From an uncultured delta proteobacterium (GTDB lineage: Bacteria > Desulfobacterota > Desulfovibrionia > Desulfovibrionales > Desulfovibrionaceae): a stretch of 64,000 nt of DNA. The notes under the pieces were generated by a model. That model worked only from the letters and a program-made list of their open reading frames with translations. It was not told the origin of the DNA and did no database searches. Location: the NCBI GenBank assembly GCA_900079685.1, contig LT599018.1:2703924-2767923 (forward strand). Direction: 5' to 3'. Every line of letters starts with the position of its first letter. Position 1 is the first letter of the stretch. A program made the position numbers and the translations under genes. This document shows, piece by piece, positions 8,206-15,211 of this stretch.

Positions 8206-9021
8206 TCAACGGCGGCAAAGCCCCATGGCCGCGAGGCATTGCTTTCCGAAGGCAATCCGTTCTCCGGCGCCCATGGCCGGGTTGCTGTCCACGTTCAGGG
8301 CAAAGGAAAATATCGCGCCGTTGTTTTCGACCCAACCGACCCACCATCCGGTCTGAGGGCTGGTCCGGGCCGCCGTGCCGGTTTTGGCGAACAGCTTCCA
8401 GCCGTCTCCTTCCTCGACAAGCAGGATGGCCCGCACGGCTTTCTGGATACCGGAAGACACGGGCAGCCGCTCCATCGCGAGCGCCGCCAGGAACCGGGTT
8501 TGCTCCACCGCGCTGATTTGTAAAGGGCCGTCCAGCCAGAAGCGGTCGACAACCGTCCCGATCTCCATGTTGCCGTAGTGAAGAGCCGCAACGCCTTCCC
8601 GCATCCTCTCCAGCCCGATGCGCCGGGCGAGTTCCTGGTATACCGGGACGTTGGATATTTTGATGGCTTCCCGCAGGCCCATGTCCTTCTCCCAGGCGGG
8701 GTAGGGCTGGGGCTTGCCGCCATACGGCAGAATATCGTCAACGCTCGAAACCGCGCCGATGGACAGGCCGATCAGCGTATTGGGGATTTTAAAGGTCGAG
8801 GCCGGGATGAACCGCGTTGCCGCCCGCTCGCGGTTGTGTCCGGAAAAAACGCCCGTCGCCGGATCGTAAAGGACGAAGGTTCCGGTAGTTCCGGATTCCG
8901 CGAACAGTTTGCCCACCGCGGCATGGTCTTGCCATGGCGCGGCATCGGGGACGCCTTGCCCGAAGGCGTGGACGGGGACAAGGATGAAGAACATGAAAAG
9001 CAAAAGGAGCGGAGAGCGCAT
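8206..9021 (-). CDS. class D (OXA-type) serine beta-lactamase
   Basis: A 271 aa protein with a Sec signal peptide (about residues 1-22). All class D motifs are present in order and spacing: STFK at 75-78 (acylating Ser75 and the Lys that becomes carboxylated), SNV at 123-125, YGN at 149-151 and KTG at 213-215, with the tryptophan-containing WLDG at 162-165. It should hydrolyse penicillins, and possibly more, in the periplasm. It lies 49 nt behind creC and is apparently the last gene of creD-creB-creC-bla, so it is expected to respond to CreBC. No transposase, integron or repeat flanks it, so it looks resident rather than recently acquired. A penicillin sensor of the BlaR type is less likely, because motifs and length fit OXA enzymes. 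Confidence 0.95.
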   Translation of the reverse strand: MRSPLLLLFMFFILVPVHAFGQGVPDAAPWQDHAAVGKLFAESGTTGTFVLYDPATGVFSGHNRERAATRFIPASTFKIPNTLIGLSIGAVSSVDDILPYGGKPQPYPAWEKDMGLREAIKISNVPVYQELARRIGLERMREGVAALHYGNMEIGTVVDRFWLDGPLQISAVEQTRFLAALAMERLPVSSGIQKAVRAILLVEEGDGWKLFAKTGTAARTSPQTGWWVGWVENNGAIFSFALNVDSNPAMGAGERIAFGKQCLAAMGLCRR

Positions 9022-9070
9022 GGTGTTTTCCTTTGGTGCCGCCTCTGTTTGGCGGCGTGTTTTCTTATGG

Positions 9071-10513
9071 TCAGGCCGGAAGCGTAACCGTCACTTCCAA
9101 TCCTGATTCCGTCCCCGGCGCCGCCCCTGTTACGTTGGCGAGGCGGACCGCGCCGCCGTGCAGAAAGAGCACTTCGGCCACAAAAGGCAGGCCCAGGCCC
9201 GTGCTCTTTTTGCCCGTGCCGGGGCGGCTTAAGGAAAAGAACTTGGTGAAGGCTTTTTCAAGGGCGAAGTCCGGCATGCCGCATCCCCTGTCGCGCACGG
9301 TGATGGTGACCGTCTCGCGGGAAAGAGCAGCCGTGACGGATATGGCGGACCCCCGCGGCGAGAAGTCAATGGCGTTGGCGACGAGGTTGCCCATCGCCTG
9401 GCGGAGCAGGAACTCATCGCCTTCCAGAACAAGGTCTTCCGGGACGTTCGTTTCCAGATGCAGGCCCCCGGCGGCCAGCTGGGTCTGGAAACTGTCCGCC
9501 AGCGCCTGGAAAAAGGGCGTTGCCGCGAATTTCGTCTTGTTGACGGCCCGCACGTTTTCCAGGCGGGAGAGCTGGAGCATCCGGTCCACCAGGCTGTGCA
9601 GCCGGTCCACCTCGGTATCCACGATACTCAGGAATTTGATGCCGTCCTTGCCCGTCACGTGGTCGCGCAGAATTTCCCCGGCGCCCTTGATCCCGGTGAG
9701 CGGGCTTTTCAGCTCGTGGGTCAGGGCGCGCACGTAATCCTCGATATAATTCTTCCCTTCCAGTTTGGCCTGCATCTCCTCCATGGCCGCGCCGAGGTCG
9801 CGGATTTCCGAGCTTCCGAGAGCCGGAAGCCGCCGCGTCTCCCCTTTGCGGATGGCCGTCGCGTACTGCGTGAGGCGCTTCACCGGCCTGGTGATCCAGT
9901 AGGAAAGCCCGACGGATAACGCGATGGCCGCCGCCGCGATAAGGATAAGGCTGAGCAGGAAGCGTTTTTGCGCGATGGCGATGAGGAAGGAAATGCTGTT
10001 CGTGGGTTTGCCGACCGACACCACGCCCACGATCTCCCCGTTTTTGCGGATGGGCGCGGCCACGAAAATGACCTGGGAAGCAGGGTCGTCCGGAACGGTG
10101 CGCGTGGAGCGCGCGCCGTACTGCCCTTTGAGGGTCAGATACACGTCCCGCCAGAGGGAATAATCCTCCCCCGGTTTGGCCGCGCCCGTGGAGTCATACA
10201 GCAGAACGCCCTTGGCGTCCGTGACGTAGATGCGGAGCGAGACGTTCCATTTCACAATATTATAGATGCGCGCGGCAAAGGTCCGCTGTTTGACGGCTTC
10301 CATGGTCGCGCTGATGGTTTCCACGGGCAGCCTGCCCTCGGTGATCTGTTCGGACAGCATGGCCGCGACGATTTCCGCCGTGTCCACCGTGGATTCTTCC
10401 ACGGCTTCCAGGTAGCGGGGCCGCACGTCGTTGATAATCAGCCAGATAATGCCGGAAAACGCCAGCGCCATCAGCAGGGTGAAGGTCAGTATGATGCGCA
10501 GTCTGAGGCTCAT
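9071..10513 (-). CDS. creC: sensor histidine kinase CreC
   Basis: A 480 aa membrane sensor kinase. Helices at about 8-28 and 183-206 enclose a periplasmic sensing domain, followed by HAMP (about 205-252), the HisKA box VRALTHELKSPLTG with phospho-acceptor His266, and a HATPase with DRGCGMPDFAL and TGLGLPFV. Length, the THELKSPL box, and the neighbouring creB and creD identify it as CreC (BlrB in Aeromonas). CreBC responds to inhibition of low-molecular-mass penicillin-binding proteins or to metabolic change. Its start overlaps the creB stop by 4 nt (ATGA), so the two are translationally coupled. Confidence 0.88.
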   Translation of the reverse strand: MSLRLRIILTFTLLMALAFSGIIWLIINDVRPRYLEAVEESTVDTAEIVAAMLSEQITEGRLPVETISATMEAVKQRTFAARIYNIVKWNVSLRIYVTDAKGVLLYDSTGAAKPGEDYSLWRDVYLTLKGQYGARSTRTVPDDPASQVIFVAAPIRKNGEIVGVVSVGKPTNSISFLIAIAQKRFLLSLILIAAAAIALSVGLSYWITRPVKRLTQYATAIRKGETRRLPALGSSEIRDLGAAMEEMQAKLEGKNYIEDYVRALTHELKSPLTGIKGAGEILRDHVTGKDGIKFLSIVDTEVDRLHSLVDRMLQLSRLENVRAVNKTKFAATPFFQALADSFQTQLAAGGLHLETNVPEDLVLEGDEFLLRQAMGNLVANAIDFSPRGSAISVTAALSRETVTITVRDRGCGMPDFALEKAFTKFFSLSRPGTGKKSTGLGLPFVAEVLFLHGGAVRLANVTGAAPGTESGLEVTVTLPA

Positions 10514-11193
10514 GCGTCGTCCCGCAGGGCGTACCCCATGCCGCGATGGGTCAGGATCATGTCCAGGGAGCCGTCTATTTCCCGGAGCTTGGCGCGCAGG
10601 GATTTCACATGGGCGTCCACGGTCCGGTCAAGGCTGGGGCTGTCCCCGCCCCAGACCGCGTCCATGATGGCCTCGCGGGAATACACCCGGCCCGGATGCG
10701 CCGCCAGCAACGCCAGAAGTTTGAACTCGTACCGCGTGAGGTCCAGTTTCCGCCCCGCGAACACGGCCTGGAGTTTGTCCGGGTCGATCCGCAGCCGTTT
10801 TTCCCCCTCACCCTTCGTATCTTTCACACCGGCCGCCGACCGGCGCAGCACGGTTTTGATCCTGGCCGTCAGTTCGCGCGGGGAAAAGGGTTTTGTCACG
10901 TAATCATCCGCGCCGATTTCCAGCCCCACGATCTTGTCGATCTCGTCGTCCCGGGCCGTGAGGAAAATGACCGGAACCTGCGAAAACGTCCGGATGGCCT
11001 TGCACAGCTCAAACCCGCTGATGTCCGGCAACCCCACATCCAGAACCACCAGCGCGCAGTCTCCGGCCCGGACGCGTTCAAGCCCCTCCAGGCCGCGTTC
11101 GCACCAGACCGCCGCGTGGCCCTCGCGCTCGATGCTGTGCACCACCGTGTCCGCAATGGACTGTTCGTCTTCAATCACAAGAATGGTCTGCAT
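10510..11193 (-). CDS. creB: response regulator CreB (OmpR/PhoB type)
   Basis: A 227 aa protein. Residues 1-118 are a receiver domain with acidic pair E8/D9, phosphorylation site Asp52 (VVLDVGLP), Thr79 and Lys101 (VTKPF). Residues about 125-225 are a PhoB-type winged helix. In Enterobacteriaceae, Aeromonas and Pseudomonas CreB/BlrA binds direct repeats TTCAC-N6-TTCAC; exactly such a site is found before creD at 12883-12898. It overlaps creC by 4 nt and lies 74 nt after creD. Confidence 0.9.
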   Translation of the reverse strand: MQTILVIEDEQSIADTVVHSIEREGHAAVWCERGLEGLERVRAGDCALVVLDVGLPDISGFELCKAIRTFSQVPVIFLTARDDEIDKIVGLEIGADDYVTKPFSPRELTARIKTVLRRSAAGVKDTKGEGEKRLRIDPDKLQAVFAGRKLDLTRYEFKLLALLAAHPGRVYSREAIMDAVWGGDSPSLDRTVDAHVKSLRAKLREIDGSLDMILTHRGMGYALRDDA

Positions 11194-11213
11194 GGATAGT
11201 CCTTAATAAAGGT

Positions 11214-11260
11214 GCCTCCGGCGGCCGAGGGGGCCGGCCCCCTCTCTGGCCGCCGGAGGC
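11214..11260 (-). terminator. strong stem-loop between creD and creB
   Basis: The outer arms (11214-11226 and 11248-11260, 13 bp) enclose a second palindrome, GAGGGGGCCGGCCCCCTC. It occupies most of the gap between the creD stop and the creB start. On the minus strand only CCTTTATT follows, so it may be an attenuator or mRNA-stability element that sets creD above creB-creC-bla rather than a full terminator. Confidence 0.5.
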
Positions 11261-11267
11261 GTTACTA

Positions 11268-12779
11268 TTACCCGCGCTGCTGCGGCAGCTTCCTGGTTGC
11301 GAACATGAGCGCGGCCATCATGACGAGCAGGAGACCGGTGCCCATGAGGAGCGAGAAATCTTCCATCCGCAGGAGCGAGAAGAGCACGGCGTAGAGGGCC
11401 GCGAGAAGGAACCCCATAAGAACTCCCTTGCCCTTGCTACGCAGCACGGCGCCCACATACAGGCTGTTCATGGCGATGGTGACGGCGCTTGCCGCCACAA
11501 AAGCCAGGCCGAAACTGCTGTGTTCCGCGAGAGACAACAATACCAGATAGAACAGAGACATGGAAAGCCCCACCATGGCGTACTGCACGAGATGCATGCG
11601 CTGGCGGCTGACCAGTTCGAAGGTGAACAGGGCCACAAAGGTCACGGCGATGAACAGGATGCCGTAATCCACGGACCGGCGCACCATGCGGTACAAGGTG
11701 ACGGGCTCATGCAGGGTGACGCCGGCGGTAAAGCTGGTGATGGCGCTGGGTCCGGCGGACGTGCGGGAATTGTCCCGGTAATACTCGCCCGCTTTGTAGG
11801 CGGAACTGTCCAGGTCCGCGATCTGGGGGTAGGTCCGGGTCAGGTTGGAAATGGCCCATTTGGCGGTAAAGCCGTCTTCGGCAATGCTGCGCTCCACGGG
11901 CAGAAGGTTGCCCTGGAAACTGGGGGAAGGCCAGGCGCTTTTCACGAGAATGGTGGTGTTCTCGCCTACAGGGGTAAAGGAAATGCCCTGGCTGCCCCGG
12001 ATGGTCAGGCGCAGGGAAAAGGATTGTTTGGCCCCGGCGTCTTCCCCGTCGAGGGGGATGGCCGTGTGGAACCCCGGCCCGAGCAGATTCCCGGCCTGGG
12101 CGCCGGGTTTGTAGGCGTCGAGAATTTTACCGGCCCAGCGGACGGGCAGGGCTTCCGCGATGGTCTTAAGGTCGGAGATGCCGACACTCATCCAGGCCTG
12201 ATCCCAATAGATGCGGGTGGTGTTGTCGCTGAAATTTTTGCTCGTGGGCAGGATGAAGGACCCGGCAATATCCATGGGCGCGGTGTACAGGGTCTGCTTA
12301 TAGATGCCCCGGTACCGCACTTCCGTATCCAGGGCGGTGGTGAACGAAAGGTCGGACGGCAGCACCACCTTGTAGCGGGTGTGGTACTCCCGGGTGACCA
12401 CTTCCTTTTCCTCGTCCTTGCCGTTGACCTTCAGGGTGACTTTATCCTTGCGGTCCTGCCATATCTGGTAGGGGATGATGAGAGCCGGGCCGCTGACGGT
12501 CTGTTCCCTGCCCCAGCTGCTGGCGATATTGTCCGTGGCTTCCTGGTAAAGGTGCATGCGGTCGTATACCATATCCCGGACAAACCCGAGCGGGATGAGC
12601 AAAAACAGCGTCAAAACGGTCACGAAGGCGCAGCGGGCGAGCGGGCCGGACAGGCGCTGGCCCACCCCGAGGGAGGGGAAACGGCCCTGGAGCGGGTTTT
12701 TGGATGCGGGCGCGGCATCAGGGAACGCGGTATTTTCCGTGGCGGCGTCGCCGGCGGGAATCTGGCTGGAATCGGTCAT
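11268..12779 (-). CDS. creD: inner-membrane protein CreD
   Basis: A 503 aa protein. A cytoplasmic N-terminal tail is followed by one membrane helix (about 52-72), a large periplasmic domain (about 75-350, with the family segment SGPALIIPY) and five or six C-terminal helices. This architecture and sequence fit the CreD family, the main CreBC target in other bacteria, tied to envelope integrity and beta-lactam tolerance; its biochemical role is unknown. Here it is the first gene of the operon, directly behind the cre-tag, whereas in E. coli creD is last (creABCD). The unusually long, Ala/Ser-rich N terminus (about 50 residues) is not typical. Confidence 0.88.
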   Translation of the reverse strand: MTDSSQIPAGDAATENTAFPDAAPASKNPLQGRFPSLGVGQRLSGPLARCAFVTVLTLFLLIPLGFVRDMVYDRMHLYQEATDNIASSWGREQTVSGPALIIPYQIWQDRKDKVTLKVNGKDEEKEVVTREYHTRYKVVLPSDLSFTTALDTEVRYRGIYKQTLYTAPMDIAGSFILPTSKNFSDNTTRIYWDQAWMSVGISDLKTIAEALPVRWAGKILDAYKPGAQAGNLLGPGFHTAIPLDGEDAGAKQSFSLRLTIRGSQGISFTPVGENTTILVKSAWPSPSFQGNLLPVERSIAEDGFTAKWAISNLTRTYPQIADLDSSAYKAGEYYRDNSRTSAGPSAITSFTAGVTLHEPVTLYRMVRRSVDYGILFIAVTFVALFTFELVSRQRMHLVQYAMVGLSMSLFYLVLLSLAEHSSFGLAFVAASAVTIAMNSLYVGAVLRSKGKGVLMGFLLAALYAVLFSLLRMEDFSLLMGTGLLLVMMAALMFATRKLPQQRG

Positions 12780-12882
12780 GGAGTATCTCCTTGCGGTGTC
12801 GTTGGGGCGCGGCCAAAGATGGCCGCTGCAATGACGCTATGCGGGAGATGCGAAACCGGTATGCGGTCCTGATGCGGTTTGT

Positions 12883-12898
12883 GTGAAATTTGCGTGAA
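12883..12898 (-). promoter_or_regulatory. cre/blr-tag (CreB binding site)
   Basis: The minus strand reads TTCACGCAAATTTCAC, an exact TTCAC-N6-TTCAC direct repeat, the published consensus for CreB/BlrA binding. It lies about 100 nt upstream of the creD ATG and in the correct orientation. No second tag was seen in front of creB, creC or bla, so the four genes probably depend on this one site. Confidence 0.85.
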
Positions 12899-12914
12899 GC
12901 GTGGCTACAATGCA

Positions 12915-12965
12915 CGGCCGCCGCAAAAGCGTGGCTTTTGCGGCGGCCGGGAGGCTAGGCCTCCC
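12915..12965. terminator. tandem hairpins upstream of the cre promoter
   Basis: Two adjacent perfect hairpins: arms 12915-12930 and 12934-12949 (16 bp, 3 nt loop), and arms 12949-12955 and 12959-12965 (7 bp, 3 nt loop). They lie between the cre-tag and the structured element at 12981-13126. They could insulate the cre operon from upstream transcription. No T-runs follow. Confidence 0.5.
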
Positions 12966-12980
12966 GCAATCCTCTCGCGT

Positions 12981-13126
12981 GGGGTGCCTCCTGAAGACGC
13001 GGGCTGTGATGGCGATGGTGGGAACCCGCGTACATCCCGGATGGGGACAGAAATGACCCGCCTGCCGGTGAAGGGTTGGTCCGGAAGGACGGCGGGTCAC
13101 CGCTGCCGGGGTTCAGGAGGCACCCC
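12981..13126 (+). ncRNA. structured RNA-like element, possibly a MOCO-type riboswitch
   Basis: A perfect 15 bp closing stem (12981-12995 with 13112-13126, GGGGTGCCTCCTGAA and its complement) encloses two branches. One is ACGCGGG/CCCGCGT. The other is TGACCCGCC/GGCGGGTCA, with an inner GTCC-GGAA-GGAC hairpin bearing a GNRA tetraloop. Total length is 146 nt. Plus-strand segments GCCGGTGAAGGG and TCACCGCTGCCGGGG, the GCCTCC/GGAGGC closing helix, the GNRA loop and the size resemble the molybdenum-cofactor riboswitch family as I remember it. This is pattern memory, not a computed match. No gene follows on the plus strand for about 1.5 kb, so it may be an orphan or a free small RNA. Confidence 0.4.
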
Positions 13127-13562
13127 CGGAGAGAAGATTGCCGAATGCATAAGCACTGTAATAGTAGGACGCTTATGCCGTAAATAAGAGTAATTGTGCA
13201 ATAGTGAAGAGTAATAATGCAGTAAATCCACAGAAGGCAGATACAAGTCATACTCGGTAGATATGAATTAAAGACAACTTCTCATTTTGTCAATTGGTTT
13301 TTTTACAAAATAAAGAAAAAATTAATCAGAAAACGCATTTTATAGAATGTTATATAATATAAATGCTGTTACTATATTTATGATTGCAGCGCATAAGATC
13401 CGCACAGCGGACCATTCCAATTGGTACAGTATTCTGTACAGTCGTTGTTGCATCAGTTCTGTAAAACGGTCCACGGGATGGCCCGCGAACAACCGGGCGC
13501 CAGAGGGTAACCGGTGCCCGTCATGGCGGCGTTTTCCCCGTTCCGCAGGCCCCACACGGTGT
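13127..13562. other. AT-rich gap without recognised gene
   Basis: About 430 bp, with a markedly AT-rich core (about 13190-13400) that contrasts with the GC-rich surroundings. It contains an 8 bp hairpin, GCATAAGC/GCTTATGC, near 13147-13177. Short open frames exist on both strands, but none has a ribosome-binding site or recognisable sequence. It could be a remnant of a lost gene downstream of the structured element. Confidence 0.45.
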
Positions 13563-13596
13563 GGGAGTGGAAACGCGCAGCCGCGTTTCCGCTCCC
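13563..13596 (-). terminator. hairpin downstream of the SDR gene
   Basis: Arms 13563-13577 and 13582-13596 pair over 15 positions with one G-T wobble and a 4 nt loop, about 25 nt past the stop codon. A second stem, TTCGGAAAGTT/AACTTTCCGAA, overlaps the stop codon itself. Confidence 0.5.
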
Positions 13597-13620
13597 GTGC
13601 GCGGTGATTTTTCGGAAAGT

Positions 13621-14406
13621 TTACGGCAACTTTCCGAAGTAAGCCAGAATGCCGCCGTCAACGTAGAGGATCTGCCCGTTGACGAAATCCGAGGCGCTGG
13701 ACGCCAGGAACACGCCCGCCCCGGCCAGGTCCTCGGGTTTGCCCCAGCGCCCGGCGGGCGTCCGGGCCAGAAGGGCTTCGTTGAAGGGGTTGCCCTCGAC
13801 CCGCAACGGGGCCGTGAGGTCCGTTTCGATATAGCCGGGCCCGATTCCGTTGCACTGGATGTTGTATTGGCCATACTCGGAAGCGATGTTGCGTGTGAGC
13901 ATTTTCAGGCCGCCCTTGGCCGCCGCGTAGGCGGAAGCGGTTTCCCGGCCCAGTTCGCTCATCATGGAGCAGATGTTGATGATTTTGCCGCGCCTGCGTT
14001 CCATCATGCCGGGCAGTACGGCTTTTGCCATGATGAAGGCGCCCGTGCAGTTCACGTCCACCATCCGGCGGAATTCCGAAGCGGGCATGTCCAGCATGGC
14101 GAGGCGTTTGAGAATCCCGGCGTTGTTCACCAGGATATCGATGGGCCCGACGTTCCGCTCGATGGAGGCCACGGCTTTTTGGGCGGCGTCCTCGTCGGTC
14201 ACGCTGAAGAGATAGCCTTGGGCGGCAATGCCGTTTGCCGCGTAGGAGGCAAGGGCGGTATCCATCCCTTCCGCGTTGGTGCCCGTGACGACGATCGCCG
14301 CGCCGGCCTGGCCCAGGGCCGAGGCAAGGGCGAAGCCGATACCGCGCGTGCCGCCGGTAATCAGAGCTGTTTTTCCTTTCAGGCTGAAAAAATTCAGGAC
14401 GCTCAT
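13621..14406 (-). CDS. SDR oxidoreductase, gluconate 5-dehydrogenase-like
   Basis: A 261 aa classical short-chain dehydrogenase. TGGTRGIG (about 17-24) binds NAD(P), NNAG is at about 93-96, and the catalytic Ser and YAAAK lie near residues 145-163. The C-terminal VDGGILAYFG is characteristic of gluconate 5-dehydrogenase (IdnO), which interconverts gluconate and 5-ketogluconate. Related 2-deoxygluconate 3-dehydrogenases cannot be excluded. The start has AAGGAG upstream. No sugar-acid kinase or permease is adjacent, so the physiological substrate is open. Confidence 0.8.
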   Translation of the reverse strand: MSVLNFFSLKGKTALITGGTRGIGFALASALGQAGAAIVVTGTNAEGMDTALASYAANGIAAQGYLFSVTDEDAAQKAVASIERNVGPIDILVNNAGILKRLAMLDMPASEFRRMVDVNCTGAFIMAKAVLPGMMERRRGKIINICSMMSELGRETASAYAAAKGGLKMLTRNIASEYGQYNIQCNGIGPGYIETDLTAPLRVEGNPFNEALLARTPAGRWGKPEDLAGAGVFLASSASDFVNGQILYVDGGILAYFGKLP

Positions 14407-14483
14407 CGGGACTCCTTGGGTTTTACTTCCCGTTTCTTACCGCAATTTATCGCGGATGTGGAGCCTGTTGTTCACCGGCCCCA

Positions 14484-14538
14484 GGGTAGCGGCTCAGTTT
14501 GAGCGGGAGACATCTCCGCTCAAAATGAGCCGCTACCC
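14484..14538. repeat. large palindrome between divergent genes
   Basis: The outer arms GGGTAGCGGCTCA (14484-14496) and its complement (14526-14538) enclose inner arms TTTGAGCGG (14498-14506) and its complement (14516-14524). The result is a 55 bp near-perfect palindrome in the 220 bp gap between the SDR gene (minus) and the GNAT gene (plus). It may be a transcriptional terminator, a cruciform or an operator. I saw no second copy in the window. Confidence 0.55.
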
Positions 14539-14628
14539 GAAAGGCTGGACAGAGCCTTCGTGAGGATGGTAGCGGTAAACTGTCTTTTGTGTGCAGCCTT
14601 TGCGATCCGGCAGGGGGAGGGAGGAGCC

Positions 14629-15195
14629 ATGGCCCCGGCAACGGTACTTGAAACGGCGCGCCTGATTCTGCGCCCCTGGCGGGACGAGGATTACGAACCG
14701 TTTTACACCATGAGCGTTGATCCCCGCGTTTGTGAATACCTGCCGCCGTTCCCGGACCGCGCCGCCAGCGACGCCTTCGTGGACGGGCGGCGGAAGGAGT
14801 TGGACGCGCGGGGCTGGGGCTTTTGGGCCCTTGAGGAGAAGGATAGTTCGCGGTTCGTGGGCACGGCGGGCATACACGAGCCGGGCCCGGAATTCGGGGT
14901 AGGGCGGCAGTGCGTTGAAATCGGCTGGCGGCTGGCCCCGCCTTTCTGGGGCCGGGGATACGCCACCGAAGCCGCGCGCGAGATTCTGCGGTTCGGGTTT
15001 TGCACCCTCAAACTGCCGGAGATAGTCTCCTTCACCGCTTTGGGGAACGCGCGGTCCTACGCGGTCATGGAGCGGCTCGGCATGCGGCGCGAACCGGAAC
15101 CTTTCGACCTGTTGCTCCTGCCCGAAGGCCATCCCCACAGGCCGCACTGGCTGTATGTCATGACGCGCGAAACCTGGCTGGAGAAAAACAGCTGA
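14629..15195 (+). CDS. GNAT-family N-acetyltransferase (RimJ/RimL-like)
   Basis: A 188 aa protein with the ETARLILRPW opening typical of RimJ/RimL-type acetyltransferases, and an acetyl-CoA binding segment WGRGYATEAAREIL (about residues 108-121), followed by GNARSYAVMERLGM. It should transfer acetyl from acetyl-CoA to an amino group of a protein N terminus or small molecule. The ATG at 14629 follows the rich site GGGAGGAG; an upstream in-frame ATG at 14560 lacks one. It ends 16 nt before the LysR gene, so the two are probably cotranscribed. Confidence 0.85.
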   Translation: MAPATVLETARLILRPWRDEDYEPFYTMSVDPRVCEYLPPFPDRAASDAFVDGRRKELDARGWGFWALEEKDSSRFVGTAGIHEPGPEFGVGRQCVEIGWRLAPPFWGRGYATEAAREILRFGFCTLKLPEIVSFTALGNARSYAVMERLGMRREPEPFDLLLLPEGHPHRPHWLYVMTRETWLEKNS

Positions 15196-15211
15196 TTTTT
15201 CCGGAGAGCGT

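Noticed and set aside
8206-12779. Mobile resistance island around the OXA gene
   Set aside because: No transposase, integrase, attC site or flanking repeat is seen, and composition matches the neighbours.
13040-13110. SRP 4.5S RNA, because of GGTCCGGAAGGAC
   Set aside because: The tetraloop stem is similar, but the essential asymmetric-loop sequence AGCAG on the 3' side is absent and the overall fold is branched.
12981-13126. 6S RNA or a cobalamin riboswitch for the same element
   Set aside because: 6S RNA should be an unbranched rod with a large central bubble; the B12 box (AGCCAGGAGACCTGCC-like) is not present on either strand.
12879-13251. Short open frames on both strands across the structured element upstream of creD
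   Set aside because: They have no ribosome-binding site and no recognisable sequence, and they run through perfect inverted repeats, which explains the openness better than coding.
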